A DNA stretch of 64,000 nucleotides, taken from the NCBI GenBank assembly GCA_948099385.1, contig CANUEZ040000183.1, positions 2,108,001 through 2,172,000 on the forward strand. The letters are read 5' to 3'. Below, in pieces: positions 47,401 through 58,969 of this stretch (positions are counted from its first letter, which is position 1; the number at the start of each line of letters is the position of its first letter). The stretch comes from Fasciola hepatica (lineage: Eukaryota > Platyhelminthes > Trematoda > Plagiorchiida > Fasciolidae). The notes under the pieces were generated by a model, which was given only the letters and a program-made list of their open reading frames with translations, did no database searches and was not told the DNA's origin. The position numbers were made by a program, and so were the translations under genes.

Positions 47401-50400
47401 TCTATTTACTTGACTTTACGTAGTTTGATACAGTAACCCGCAGCCAAAACAATCCATCGACAATTTACCAACGTTTCCGTATTTGTGTTAGTCGGGAAAA
47501 AAATATCGACCTCAGATGTCTGTCATGCAGCATGAAATGAGTGGAGCATGGAACCAGGCAGACTAATTTCAATCAGATCTGAAGAAGAAAAAAACAGAAC
47601 ACCTATAAGTACGCACCACGTGTATCTGAACCGGGGAGAAAACAAAGGAGACGGAATATGAACGCAGTAAGTTCCACTTAATGTGGTATCAGAATTGTAG
47701 TGTGTTTTGATATGGATAATTCATTTACAAAACGTTTGTTTGTGAAATTCAAATCCAGGTTAAAAAGCTTCAGATCTCGTGGTTGATGAGTGCAGTGATT
47801 TTCCCTGAAAACCAACTCTAATAGCTAAACTGTTAATCGTGTGCACCTAAAGATCCCATGTTTCAGGCTTGACCAGATTTCTGTTGCTACTGGGTAAACG
47901 GTTGGCAAAAACATGCAAATGGAATCAGCAAAGAATAGTTCTTTGACGTGGGTAACCGAGCTCTTAATAATATCTGACAGAGGGGGTATTTTTCTAGTCT
48001 GTTTTTAACTAGTTCTCGACAGTTAGGAACAAATAGGTCAGCGGTTATTCGCATCCTGTGCGTCAAAAGCTATACTGGACATATTATCAAACCACACTTT
48101 ACCACATTTGGTACACTACAGAGCGTAACTCATCAAGCTTGATGTTTGAGGCCTGCGGGTTTACTTTCACCTTCTATGTTCATACCTTCGGACCAGTTTC
48201 AGTAGGGCTTATTTGCAGCTTTGTCCAAAGTAATTATTGGTATCCCAACGCAGAATTGAGTTTATTCCCATGCTTGTGCCCAGGCGACCTTATTCTATTT
48301 GATACTATCTCTGATTCGATGGTTTCCCTAGGTAGCCTCGTCTTAATCAAGTGGATTGATGCTGTATCCACCCATTCGGACTTTCTCGTCTATGTTCCGG
48401 TTAGCTTGGGTGCCCCCACCGTGTCCTACATCTACTGGAATTCGTTTCCGTAACAATGTTATTTCACCATCTGTTCATCTCTAACTCGTATTCGTACTCT
48501 ACTAGTCTATGAGCCTTATTTATTCGCCAAGGAGAGCTGGTTTTCAGCGGGGGTCACTTCTCAGGCAACCTTTATTCCCAACTTGTCACTTCATTTACTG
48601 ATCCGCTGGCTTCCAGGCCCATCAAGCTGACAATACTGTTATTGTGCATGTACGCAAAATTCATTCTCACACTCCATTTTTAAACGATCTTTTCATGGTG
48701 AACTGGGCCATGAAACAGGCAATACAAATTGGAACCCACGAGGGTGGAAGTGATGGCGAAGGACCGTTTAAGGCCCCATTCGGTTCGGAAGGATACATGG
48801 GTGGATGATTGAGGTTATCCAACGTAATCGGAGCCCGGACTTCCAGTTTCAAAATTGGCAGCACCAATCACTTGACTCCAAACCTACACCAACATCAACA
48901 ACTAGAATGTTAGCCTCACTCCAGACGTTTTCGCCTTAGCGTAATCGGGCCAGTGTTTTGGCTTAGTTATGAAAGACGCAGTACCCGATACAGCGAAGTT
49001 CATAATAAATAGCACAAAACCTATCCGGAACCATCTAGGTCGGACTGCACCTCGCTTCACGGCGAGAGATCTGGAGATTGAGCGATTCTGACTTCAAACA
49101 ATTTTCCATTTCGAAAAACTGAATAATTAGCAAAAGTTTCATGGAAAATTCGCAATAAGAATGAGCTTTTTTGACTACTACCGATGATGGTAATCAACAT
49201 ACGTACCAGGTCTGTTGTCCAAATTGTATTGATCCACTGTTTTAGGATTTTATAGAGAAGCAGATTTAAAAAATTAGTTAGACAATGTTTCTGTACGAAT
49301 ATAGGCTCAAACTGTTTCTTTCAGGAGACCTTGTCAGTATAAATAAAACGTAAAAGGACAGGTGAGAAAACTGTGAAGTTAATATGCTTATTGTATTGAT
49401 CGTTCTACGCAGACAAATTATATTTTGGTTTACAGACGGAGTGTCTTAGTTCATCTGCTTTGTTGACAACCTGACCAGATTGCACCAAAATTGTTGGTAC
49501 AATGTTGACCACAATTCAATGCCCTGAATATCACAGCAATGAGGCCTGTATCATCTCAACTGCGATCCATGACCCAAGTGTAATGTTATTCGATTGTTAG
49601 TGTTCGTGATCAGAGCATTGAGAATGTTTATTAAGAAGACAACAATCTCGCTGCTTCTGCAGGTTTCTATTCAGAACAAATGAAAAGCTTTATCACATGA
49701 GAATGAACGCGATGAACACTATCGATAACTGGGTCGAAGATGACGAGACACACACTAACGGGGTTACAACAGGCGACCGGGCCGTATTCCCAGTTATAGC
49801 CGACCTGGGTTGATGATTTATAAATGGGAAAGTGAATGTTCTCGTGAGACCAAAGGCAAAGGCTCGCACAAACACATACACAAGTAATACCAAATAAAAA
49901 CCCGTTTCCGAGGCAAGACGAAAGTAATTATCCATTCCCTTTATTCATACAGTCGTGCTTGATGGTGGGTTATTAATCATCGTATTCAGTTTGCCCAATG
50001 ACAATAACCAGACAGTACAAAAATTGGTTACCATTGAAACTGTAAGCTTCAGTGTGATTGTTTATAAAGGTCAGGTTCACAAATATACCAGAGTATGGAT
50101 ACTTATCAACACTCACTTAAGGTTGCCAAACTTCTGATATCCTCTGACGCCGATGCAAATATCGATATTTGGTTCACAAGTACTTCTATCAAAAAACAAA
50201 AGTAAAAAGCTGTCTTCTATCAGTGAATTTGTTGACTGACGGCAGAAAAGATGCATTTGTAGTTGGGAAATGAGCCAGTCATAGTAATCAAAACATGAGT
50301 TGTAAAGGGACATCATTTTGGTGGTTTAGTTCTCAAATCAGTACGGTCACATTCATATAAAAGCAAATTCATAAGAAGAGTTTGAAGGAAGTCTCGCCAA

Positions 50401-50984
50401 GTCAGTCAGAAGAAGTCACAATAGGGGAGAATGGGTTATTCAGCTCCAGTCAAGAAATAAGTATGGATGGTAGGATTGTGTAAGGGAGGATAATTAGCCA
50501 ACGTCAGCTCAGTGATCCTGTGTTACACGGTCGACAGTTGGCAATGGGATTTGGAGTGCATGGGTTAACTTACATTGCACGTATAGCTCACACTTTGAGA
50601 AGTGAGTAGCAGTTGCCTTGACAATGTAACACATTTTGATCTTACATATGCCCCTCTCATTTTTTCCTTTTACTTGCAAGTGGCCATTGCTAACCACGAA
50701 CAAGAACCACCAAATGTGGCAAGTACCTCATCATCCTCTCCTATCGAATAGTGACCTAGACTATGACCATGCAGGTCACCACGGACGCTCCCTATTGATG
50801 TCAGCTCCGGTTTCCTTTTATAACTACTGCTGTTCTGTTCTTTATTAATCCAGGCTCATTTGTTCTCGATCCTTGTCCTGTACCGTAATTGACCTCGTGT
50901 TGTGACCGATTGTGCGAATAATCAAATCTATTTTTCATACCCATGAACCACTGTGTGTATTACAAATATCCAAGACCTAACTAT
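47401..50984. other. No gene recognised; one long unassigned frame
   Basis: A 131-codon plus-strand frame at 48058-48453 lies in a G+C-richer patch (48.05-48.9 kb). Neither it nor the minus-strand frames show a motif I recognise. It could be antisense of a decayed element. At 50565-50590 on the minus strand a strong donor (CAAT|GTAAGT) follows an acceptor-like site, but only 19 bases separate them. The rest is AT-rich without features. Confidence 0.4.
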
Positions 50985-51400
50985 TCCCGTGGAACTTCGT
51001 AGACAACTTCTCAGGGAAACTGAATGTCAGCTGAATACCCAGTTCCCATCAAGTGCACAACAATGGCACTTGATACCGCTCCATTGGATCGATACCCCCA
51101 TCTTCAGGGATGATACCCTTTGGTGAGCTTTTATGCTGCCTTAACGTTCGATCTACATAAGTGGCACCACAGGTGAACTTGAACTGGCAAATGATCATGG
51201 GTTAGATCAACAAGTACTGTTTACTTTGCTTTTCACATGGAATTATTTGTGGTGGCATGAACATGCATCTGATCTTGGCAGAGTTGGGAGTGGCCTCCCG
51301 TGTGGCACTCAAAATTCTACGCTCTGTACTAGCCGCGATTTCCCCCATGAACGGCAGCTGGTGAAACTGCACCTTGCAGTGACATAGGCTAGTTATCGTC
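50985..51400 (-). pseudogene. Penelope-like element relic with GIY-YIG remnant
   Basis: The minus strand reads LPFMGEIAASTERRILSATR followed by KIRCMFMPPQIIP (51360-51250). These match the linker of Penelope-like elements of trematodes ('LPxxGxxSxxxxRxL...xxxxRxxFxxxxxI'). Then comes CQFKFTCGATYVDRTLRQHK (51195-51135), the start of the GIY-YIG nuclease (C-x-CGxxYxGRTxRxL), with the key glycine before RT changed to aspartate. GGIDPMERYQV (51110-51075) matches the end of the domain. One stop (TAA) lies between the blocks. The reverse transcriptase should precede it at higher coordinates, where I see only microsatellite and AT-rich DNA. A dead fragment. TCAAGTGC/GCACTTGA (51049-51073) is a small perfect inverted repeat inside. 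Confidence 0.72.
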
Positions 51401-51522
51401 CACTACACAACCCGGTCATCCACTCTTGTTTCTTGGTTGAATTTGTTTCGTGCATCTCCCTTTCTGATTTCTCCTTATCGACCTAGCGAGACTTGCTTTG
51501 TGACTGTTCTATTAAGTTATTT

Positions 51523-51571
51523 TCCTTCTCTCTCTCTCTCTCTTTCTTTCTCTCTCTCTCTATATATATAT
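51523..51571 (+). repeat. (CT)n-(AT)n microsatellite
   Basis: About 19 CT units interrupted by two TTTC steps run into six AT units. Confidence 0.93.
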
Positions 51572-51928
51572 GTTTATATGGTAGGATAGATAGATAGGTG
51601 GTTCGCTCTCCCATCAATTTGAACGACGACGGGTTGATCGAATCGCGTGCGGCTAGTTATTAACGTAGTTGTTCCTTAGACAGAGCAAAAATAAATTCCC
51701 TTCATCAATTGGTGATCAATGAACTAGAGGTAGTGAGTTTATTGGAGTGGTTCAGAAGTTCCTCTCTAAGGAGCACTACCTCAGTACCATGGCTGCATCT
51801 ATCTCTTTGCCCACAGGCAGGTGAATGGAAAACGACACTCGTGTAGATAAAAGAGTTGATGGTGATATACAGGTAATCTCAGAGTGGTTTATACAATGAT
51901 TGTTCAACCTTGGTTGGTGATTACACAT

Positions 51929-52250
51929 TTAACATTGAGTTGCCTTTTCAAAACTAATTGAAAGCAGACCACAAGTTGTTGGGATTTGTACTATTCGAAA
52001 GGATTCAGAATCACAGTGATCAAACCAAATGATTCCAAAAACCGACAAATCCCCTGTGGAGAATGATGTCAAATACTCGAATGTTTTATACTGAGTGTAA
52101 CTTACCTCTGATCAAATGGTCCGTAAACCCAGGCTCAACGTTGGGACCTGGCATTTGCCGCATACTTTCAGCAACTGAAACGAGATGGGAACATTAGCAG
52201 ATAAGAGTTACCGACACATGAAGCATCAACCACTGATCTAAAATACGTTT
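51929..52250 (-). CDS. Candidate gene piece with 37- and 52-nt introns, function unknown
   Basis: Three minus-strand coding pieces join in one frame. Piece 1 ends at 52212 with donor GTCG|GTAACT and reads ETYFRSVVDASCV (an ATG lies at 52251-52249, but an acceptor ATTTTAG could also start it at 52237). A 37-nt intron ends in a near-ideal acceptor (CCCATCTCGTTTCAG). Piece 2, 52106-52174 (69 nt), reads AESMRQMPGPNVEPGFTDHL and ends with the consensus donor CAGAG|GTAAGT. A 52-nt intron ends CATCATTCTCCACAG. Piece 3, 51929-52053, reads DLSVFGIIWFDHCDSESFRI and continues to a TAA at 51931. All joins are phase 1. Tiny introns are typical of schistosome-type flatworms. No domain recognised. Piece 2 with its splice sites is the firmest part; the start and end are uncertain. 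Confidence 0.42.
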
Positions 52251-52251
52251 C

Positions 52252-55200
52252 CAGTATATGCATGCGGCTTTTCACGAATATCCATTTTTATTCTGGTTTT
52301 ATCATTTCAAAAAGAAAATCTGTTCAACATCATGTTCTACCACTCTGTCGTTTGAGAGTAGCGAGGAATTCCAAAGTTTCATGATACTTCAAGTGACACT
52401 TTTGATAATATGATAAATTTATCTTCATGGCTGCATAAAATGTGCATTAAAACATGATTTTAGGAATTCGTAGGAAAAATAAAGTAACCAGTACTATGAT
52501 AACCAGTGAATACTTTTTGCCTGATAAATCATTTCTACCCCATAAATTGCTTTTATCCAAATGGTAAACCATGACCTTGCTGGGCAACTGGTGTTGACAC
52601 GACTCACGCTCTGAAGGCTGCGTGCACTTTTCAAAATGAACGAAGGGGCTTTCCGTGTGATTTTAAGTGCTTCGTACATTGGTCATTGTGGTAACGCAAA
52701 AATTCCCCGTGACAAAAACATCCATCACAGAGCTGTTATCATCTGGCTGCCTCTAATAAAATTCCAACACACATGAGTTGAACTGGGATGCTAGGTAATC
52801 CCTTATTATAACGCCAACAGGAAAAAACGGTTTTTCTTTTCGCATTTTTTCTCTCCTCACTGAATACAAAACAATCTTTCGGTCACAAGAATAACTCGTC
52901 CAGGTTATGCACAGAGGGTGCCGGTTTCAGCTCCCAGGCAATCGTCATTCGGAAGTGGGTCATTTTCCCAATAATTTGTTTATGATAGCTTGTCATTCAT
53001 AAGAAAGGCGAGGGATATTGTCCTGAAATAAATAAAATAAAATATTACCCACAAACACAGGACCCACAAAGTGCACTGCCGTTATTCTGATTTGTCATTG
53101 TCCTTTTGCACGATGTGTCTTTCCTTTCGCTCGTTTATTCCGAGCCCTCCTGGACCCAACAGAATACATGAAAACACCAGTTATGAAGCCAACTCGTAGC
53201 ATCATAAATGGAAGAGGGCTTCTTTAAGAGCATCATAATTCCGGATTCAGTTATGAATATCAAAAGTGCAAGAAAAACATCTTCAGAGTATTGGTTAAGT
53301 TCAGTTGTGCTGTGTAGTTCTCTAAACTTGTTTGCATTCATTTATTTCAAATTCATTTCAAAAGAATGAATGATTGGGAACATCAGAAGTTCGCACGTTC
53401 CCGATTGATATTCCTATTTTCTTGGTGGCATACGTCTTGTCATCGATAGAGTCGATGTCAACAGTGCCAAGGTGATCGGGTCGGTACTAGTTTGTTTGAT
53501 TCTAGTTCAGTAGAATTGCAAAGTATTGGGAATATCCGAACGCTAACTGATGGTTGGCACTATCGATGACGAAATCAAAAGTCACAGGGTCCGGTCGGAC
53601 CGAGTTCAGGAATGAAGATCAAAATCATCAACCGGGCTACAGTCACAGCCATGGTGGGTTGAGGCTGATTGCCTTTTACATTTATCCAAACAGTTGAGGC
53701 TCATAGGATATAATAGCAGCTACTTCAATAAATCATCATAAAACACCCGTGGGTTGATGCCTTTTCACTCACAATGAATGCTGAAGACTATTCTTCCGGT
53801 CACAACCTCGTCAATCTTGCGCAACTGACTACAGTTTGATACAATTGAGGAAATGCAAGTTAGTATTTGCATTCAGTCTATCTTGTCATGATGCACTTTG
53901 CTTTCTTAACAATGCATCATCCCACATTTAAGCTAGCACTATTCCTTCACCACATTACCGCATGTTGACATGCATCCTTCTGAAAGCCTTCATACAAAGC
54001 AATGCCATGAATGCAGGGTAAAGCATAACTCCTGACTGCATGTCTGGAGAGGGTTCACTCAGGTGTACATGAGCAGTATACTAACTTGCGTCAAAAAGAA
54101 TTCTGAACGTTTGCCACGTGTTTTGCCATCTCGCAACAGATCTTCTAATCATAGCGATCATTCGTGGTCCCAAATGTTCTGCAACAAAATAAAAGGGAGA
54201 GGAAAGTGACGATTTTCAAATCTGTTTGATTTTCCTGTATGATTCCAATCATATGGAACTTAAATATCACAAACACTGTTTTTATCTTATTCAGTTACTG
54301 AATCAGGCAAATGTGAACAATATTTAGCTTTCTGTCGCTCGTTACATTTCTGCACTGATAATAGTCTTTTGTGTTTGCTTGTGTGTGTTTTGTTTGACGA
54401 CCCTTTTCACACTCCATGTCTACATCGTTCCGTTTGTCCAGACCCACATTATTAACTGCTTGCAACAACATGCCACTTAGACTCTGTTACTTTACAATGA
54501 ATGCAGTCTTAGTGACTGTCATGTGATCCAATAGTGGCTTACTTCATTTTATTTCACCTACCATTCATTCCGTTCAGTAACTATTCTTACTATTCGGAAA
54601 TTCACGATGAATCATAACTTCATGGCCTCTAAAACAGGTTTGACGGATTTGATTAGGAATCGTTGGTGTCTCCTGTTCTCAAGTCAGAAATTGGCTGCCT
54701 GTTAGAATACATTTTAACCCGAATATCCAAAGATCAGTGGTGCCTTTATAGGTATAAATACGCAATGTGCAAAGACACTTATTCCAATGTATGATCTCCG
54801 TGGTCCTCTTGCACACAGTGTGCATTGGTGATAGAGTAATCCATTCATACAGCAGCATCTCATACTTGGAAAGTCCAAACATACATCGAATATTATTATT
54901 ATGTTAGTAATAACCTTTTTCAGAACTATTAACAACTTAAACGCAGTTTGAAATGAACATGCGATGATCAACTTATGGTGATAAGGGATTCAAAGTGTGA
55001 ATCTAGGTCAATAGTTTGACAGTCTTTAGAACCTGAAGCGCACAGTGACCAAAGTGAATAAGCCAAACCGTGACCGGAATGTCATGATGAACAGACCAAT
55101 AAAGAACAACAGTTTTTCTAGTAATAGAAAATAGAACAGCTGACCGAGTTTTTGATAAGGACAGGTTCAGTTGTGGACAAACTTATTAAATTTGACATTT

Positions 55201-57496
55201 TAACAATTTTATCCATGTTAGCCACCGCATTCTCTCAGCATCTGTCACTTTATCCCTGTCTTGTTAGGCTTCGTGCTAACTGTACGAAGGATAAACATAT
55301 TCCAGGGTGAGAAGTAGTGGTTTATGTTCAGCTTTTTCAACCTCTACTGGGAAGATAATCACTATGCAGAGTATTGATTATTTCGGTCTTTCTCAAGGTT
55401 TGTCTGATTTAATTTCCAGGACAATGCTGAGCTGCTGTAATTTGGGCGTCTAGTGGTCCCTCATGAAAGAAAAAATTCTTATATTTTATATTTATTCTCG
55501 CACGAAAAATAGTTCTACCGAACCATCCATGTTTTGTATTTTGCTCAACACGGAGTAATTCACGTTTGGAAGATGCTTTTGATTCGTCCAGCAGATTACA
55601 GTTTTCATTCCATTAATATGCCAGTTAATCATTTTATTATGTTTTGTCACAATTTATATGATGATTCCGAAGTGACCGTTCGTGCATGCAATTTGTATGC
55701 AGTATGAATAGAGAAGCTTTCCGAAACCATACAAACTGTGACACGCATTCATTGCCAGTTTGACATAAAAATATCCACAGACCCAATTGGTAAATGCATT
55801 CGATTAGGTTTTTTCGACATCGATGGAACATATCACTTTAGTGTTCACAAAATCTGAACTGTCACGGTTTGCCAGCTACAGATTTCCAATTAAGCCTCAC
55901 CGATTTTCCCATCAAGGCTTTTGCACTCGAATGAATATGGTGTGTGTGTAGATCTTCGAATTTATTCTTTGATTGCAGTTGGATGTAAATGTAGGCTGAT
56001 GTTCACCTGACATTAGTGCTGGTCAACTATTCGTGAAGTCAAATTTTCCAACTCAGTTCAGACAACATCTGGTTTATTCACCCTGAGAGGATCCATCAAA
56101 AGCGTGCTTTTATTCGATATCAGTCGAAACGTATTTTTCCATGCACTCGTCACTATTGGATCTTGCGAATCTGACGGTGGGGAGCATTGGGATATCACTG
56201 GACTTGATGAGATATGTGGCTTGTTGTGATCGTAAAACCGATTATCCTCATTGGTATCTGAGTTCGAGTAGGTGTTTTTCTTCTGATGACTCGAAAATAC
56301 TTGGAATACATGGAAATTATCTGGTCTGTCACCGTTATGCATCAGCATGAATCAGTAAAAATATAAACCACGAATAGCAACTGAAATGACTGCATTCGGA
56401 ACGAGATATACATGACTAGAAACAAACGAATGACTATGATGCAAAGACTACTGTTACAACAATATGTTGAACGGTGAACACGACAACAATCGCATGGCGG
56501 ATCTGGCAGCATTATCATTCATCATGAGGCTGTAGGCGATAACCCGCTTCGAGTATTTTCATCTGCATTATTGGCAGGTCTAAAGCCCTTTAGTTTTCAA
56601 TCACGCCCATCTTTCGTGAAGCGTTTATTCCATACAGCAGTTGGTTAGATAAAGTATTACACTGATGGTAGTTGAAGGGTAAAATTTGGCATAATCATAG
56701 ATGTTGCGGATTCGATATTGACCATCGTCAGACACATTGTTCGTAGACAGTACCCAATCGCGTTACAGCTACATCCCACAGGGGACCTTCCCGTAATCTA
56801 GTTATTTCTACACTTGACGTCTAAGGACTGAGGTTGCCCACCATTCGTGTCAGCGCAGTGTCTTCTCGCACGCTTATTTGATTGCGTTTGTGGGTGCAAC
56901 ACACAAAAATCTTGTAACGCTGGTAATAATGTGCCACTGAATGCTTTACCGTTCTTTCACGCCGATATCCTAAGCCAAGCAAAATATTGCTCAGAAATCC
57001 AGTTAGATTTAGTCATTTGAATTTGTATTATCCTGCCATCTTCTTGCTTTTCTAAAGCAGATTTTGTTAGGCAAATTGTCGGACAGTGCCTAAGTGAATG
57101 TGAGAACGTCTCAGCTTCTGTACAACATGATAGATCCAACCATCATCATAAGCTTCCAATGTTTGGTGAATTTCACATAAATCTCAGAATGATCAAGAAA
57201 CCATTCCTATCAATACATCTGTTCACTTTTTTCAAATAAACGAAAGCTCTCATCTACTTCCGGGTGTAAGCTTATCCAGCCTACTGTCCAATACCGAATT
57301 TACATCACTTAACTCGTGTGACGGAATAGACTGTCATATTGCTAGTAGAACGCTTGGTTCGCTTAGTAGAGAGCAAGATGATTTGCGAGTTACCAGTGTG
57401 TCTTCGTTCGTCCTGAATCAAAGGCCAGTTTGGAGTGAACGAAGTTGACCGAAGGACCAATAAAATCAAAAGTATCATCTGAACTCAACGGAACAC
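52252..57496. other. No firm gene; scattered exon-like pieces on the minus strand
   Basis: Several minus-strand stretches have a good acceptor and an open frame: 55281-55346 (66 nt, phase 1 at both ends, acceptor GATTATCTTCCCAG), 56058-56253 (acceptor CTACTCGAACTCAG, serine- and asparagine-rich, to a TGA), about 52448-52607 (ends with a hydrophobic segment), and a 38-nt piece near 54590-54627 with strong sites on both sides. They could be exons of the neighbouring candidate genes, but phases do not join uniquely. 53.0 kb on the minus strand has a superb acceptor (TTTTATTTATTTCAG) without a usable exon. Confidence 0.3.
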
Positions 57497-57502
57497 TTTA
57501 TT
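57497..57502 (-). terminator. AATAAA polyadenylation signal
   Basis: AATAAA lies seven bases after the TAG that ends the candidate secreted-protein frame at 57509. The position is close but usable. If the downstream exon is in fact internal (donor GTTAGT at 57513), this hexamer is coincidental. Confidence 0.35.
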
Positions 57503-57508
57503 TCCAGA

Positions 57509-58001
57509 CTAACCACTGGGAATAGATGGTTGTGAGTATAGTATGAAACCACTTAGATTGCGAGCCATGATTTGACTATGACCATTATTTATTCTGTATA
57601 GACTGTGATCCGATACTAAAAGATCGAGATGTTTTGATGCCAACAGCGTCTTTTTACTAGGTTTAGCAAGATGGGGAAGAGCATCATGATCCCTTGATTT
57701 TTATAGCAGTGCCTATATAAATCAGGTATCCAATGCTGAATTATTGCTTCGAAGTAAAAGTTTGAAACGGAACGTGGAAGTTAATCAACCTGAAGTAATG
57801 AATCTGTACAATAATCAATCAGTACTTTCAACAAAGAAAAATGACAAAAAATAATTAACTCTCAGAAGAATTGATCCACAAATGATAATTGTTGAAATTC
57901 GATCATCCACAAACATCTAAATGGAAGGTTGACTTACGGCATTTCACATCATGGAAATAGACGATGGTGAAGAACAGAACAAAGAGGTTTTTCAGTATCA
58001 T
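57509..58001 (-). CDS. Candidate small secreted protein gene, two exons
   Basis: Exon 1 (57938-58001, minus) starts with ATG and encodes MILKNLFVLFFTIVYFHDVK plus cysteine. This is a clear signal peptide (lysine, then a strongly hydrophobic core) and is followed by the consensus donor GTAAGT. Exon 2 (57514-57615 and on to a TAG at 57509-57511) follows a strong acceptor (CTCGATCTTTTAG), joins in phase 1 and reads SDHSLYRINNGHSQIMARNL and so on. The product would be 56 residues, mostly secreted after cleavage. The intron is 322 nt. TATAAAAA lies 36-43 bases before the ATG. If GTTAGT at 57513 is a donor, exon 2 is a symmetric 102-nt exon (phase 1 at both ends) and the gene continues. Signal peptide plus symmetric small exons is the plan of trematode micro-exon genes, but this is only an analogy. 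Confidence 0.45.
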
Positions 58002-58036
58002 TTTCACACAATCAAGGACTAGTTGTCTCGGTCACG

Positions 58037-58044
58037 TTTTTATA
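58037..58044 (-). promoter_or_regulatory. TATA box of the candidate secreted-protein gene
   Basis: The minus strand reads CCAATACATTATAAAAACG, with TATAAAAA 36-43 bases upstream of the ATG at 58001. This would put the RNA start only about ten bases before the ATG, so the leader would be very short. A CCAAT lies a few bases upstream. Confidence 0.4.
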
Positions 58045-58969
58045 ATGTATTGGTACTGATTGAGCGAAAAGAACCAATAAAATATGTTCATTTTCTACAG
58101 TCTGACATACATTTATTGATATTCATGGTCTGTCGGATTTATTTATATTTGGTAACGTAAAGCTATTTTAATCTTGAACTTCTGAATCTCATGTGAATTC
58201 CGAAGTAGGTCAATGTCGAACATGAGCGAATAAATAGCGGATTCTATTTGAAGGTGCTACGAAGAGAAACAAAGATAATTCAATTGAACAAACGAAACAT
58301 ACAAGTCGACCGTAGCCACACATTCCAACAAGCAAACCGCAATGGTAGATTTTGGGACAATGATCTTGTTGTTAACAAAATTATTGGGACATTAAGACAA
58401 TTCGAGGCTACTCGAAGGTTGTCTCACCATGGCTGTTCGTGTTTTTTTGACACGTTTGCACATGATTGCAGAAGAAGAGGTATACGCCATCGACTTCAAG
58501 ATCATCTGCACTACTTTCCATAATGGGCAACCTGACCCTGAGAATGTGGTTGAATTACCGTAGAAGTATCAATTTTTGGTGGTAGACAGTAATTTCCACT
58601 GTTGCTGTACTCGGTATTACACCTGACTTATTTGGACCCTATGCTGTTCTCCACTGAACGTCTCCGATCCAAGTTACCGGTAATGGATAATATCACCTAG
58701 GACCAGTGATGCTATCGAGTGTAGCCCTCCCGCACCATTCATGTGCAAGCACATAATACAAATAGCAATATTCTTCTAGCTGAGGCAAACTAACGAGCTG
58801 TGTGACAGTGTATTGCTGCCTACCAACAAACCTGTCAGCGGCAGCAGTATTCAAATGACAAAACTGGTGTAAGTTGAACCCTGTATACGAATTGACTATC
58901 ACCCGCTATGAAACAGTCGTGAATTCCAAACCAAGATTCGCAGTGAGCAACTACAAAATGCGGTTAAAA
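58045..58969. other. No firm gene
   Basis: The plus-strand frame 58248-58523 has no motif. On the minus strand, a good acceptor (ATACTGCTGCCGCTGACAG, ending at 58834) precedes a frame reading FVGRQQYTVTQLVSLPQLEE that ends at a donor-like CCTAG|GTGATA near 58694. Its phase does not fit the candidate exon at 59121-59276, so it stays unassigned. Confidence 0.3.

Noticed and set aside
56270..56310. Hammerhead-ribozyme-like core CTGATGA...GAAA (also near 24570)
   Set aside because: There is no room for stem II between the two core parts and no flanking stems close, so the schistosome SINE ribozyme is not present.
57394..57412. 19-nt exon (acceptor CCTTTGATTCAG, donor CACTG|GTAACT) and similar 20-nt exon near 56950-56970
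   Set aside because: Splice sites are good, but lengths are not divisible by three and joining them needs a further weak exon. Chance pairs of this size are common.
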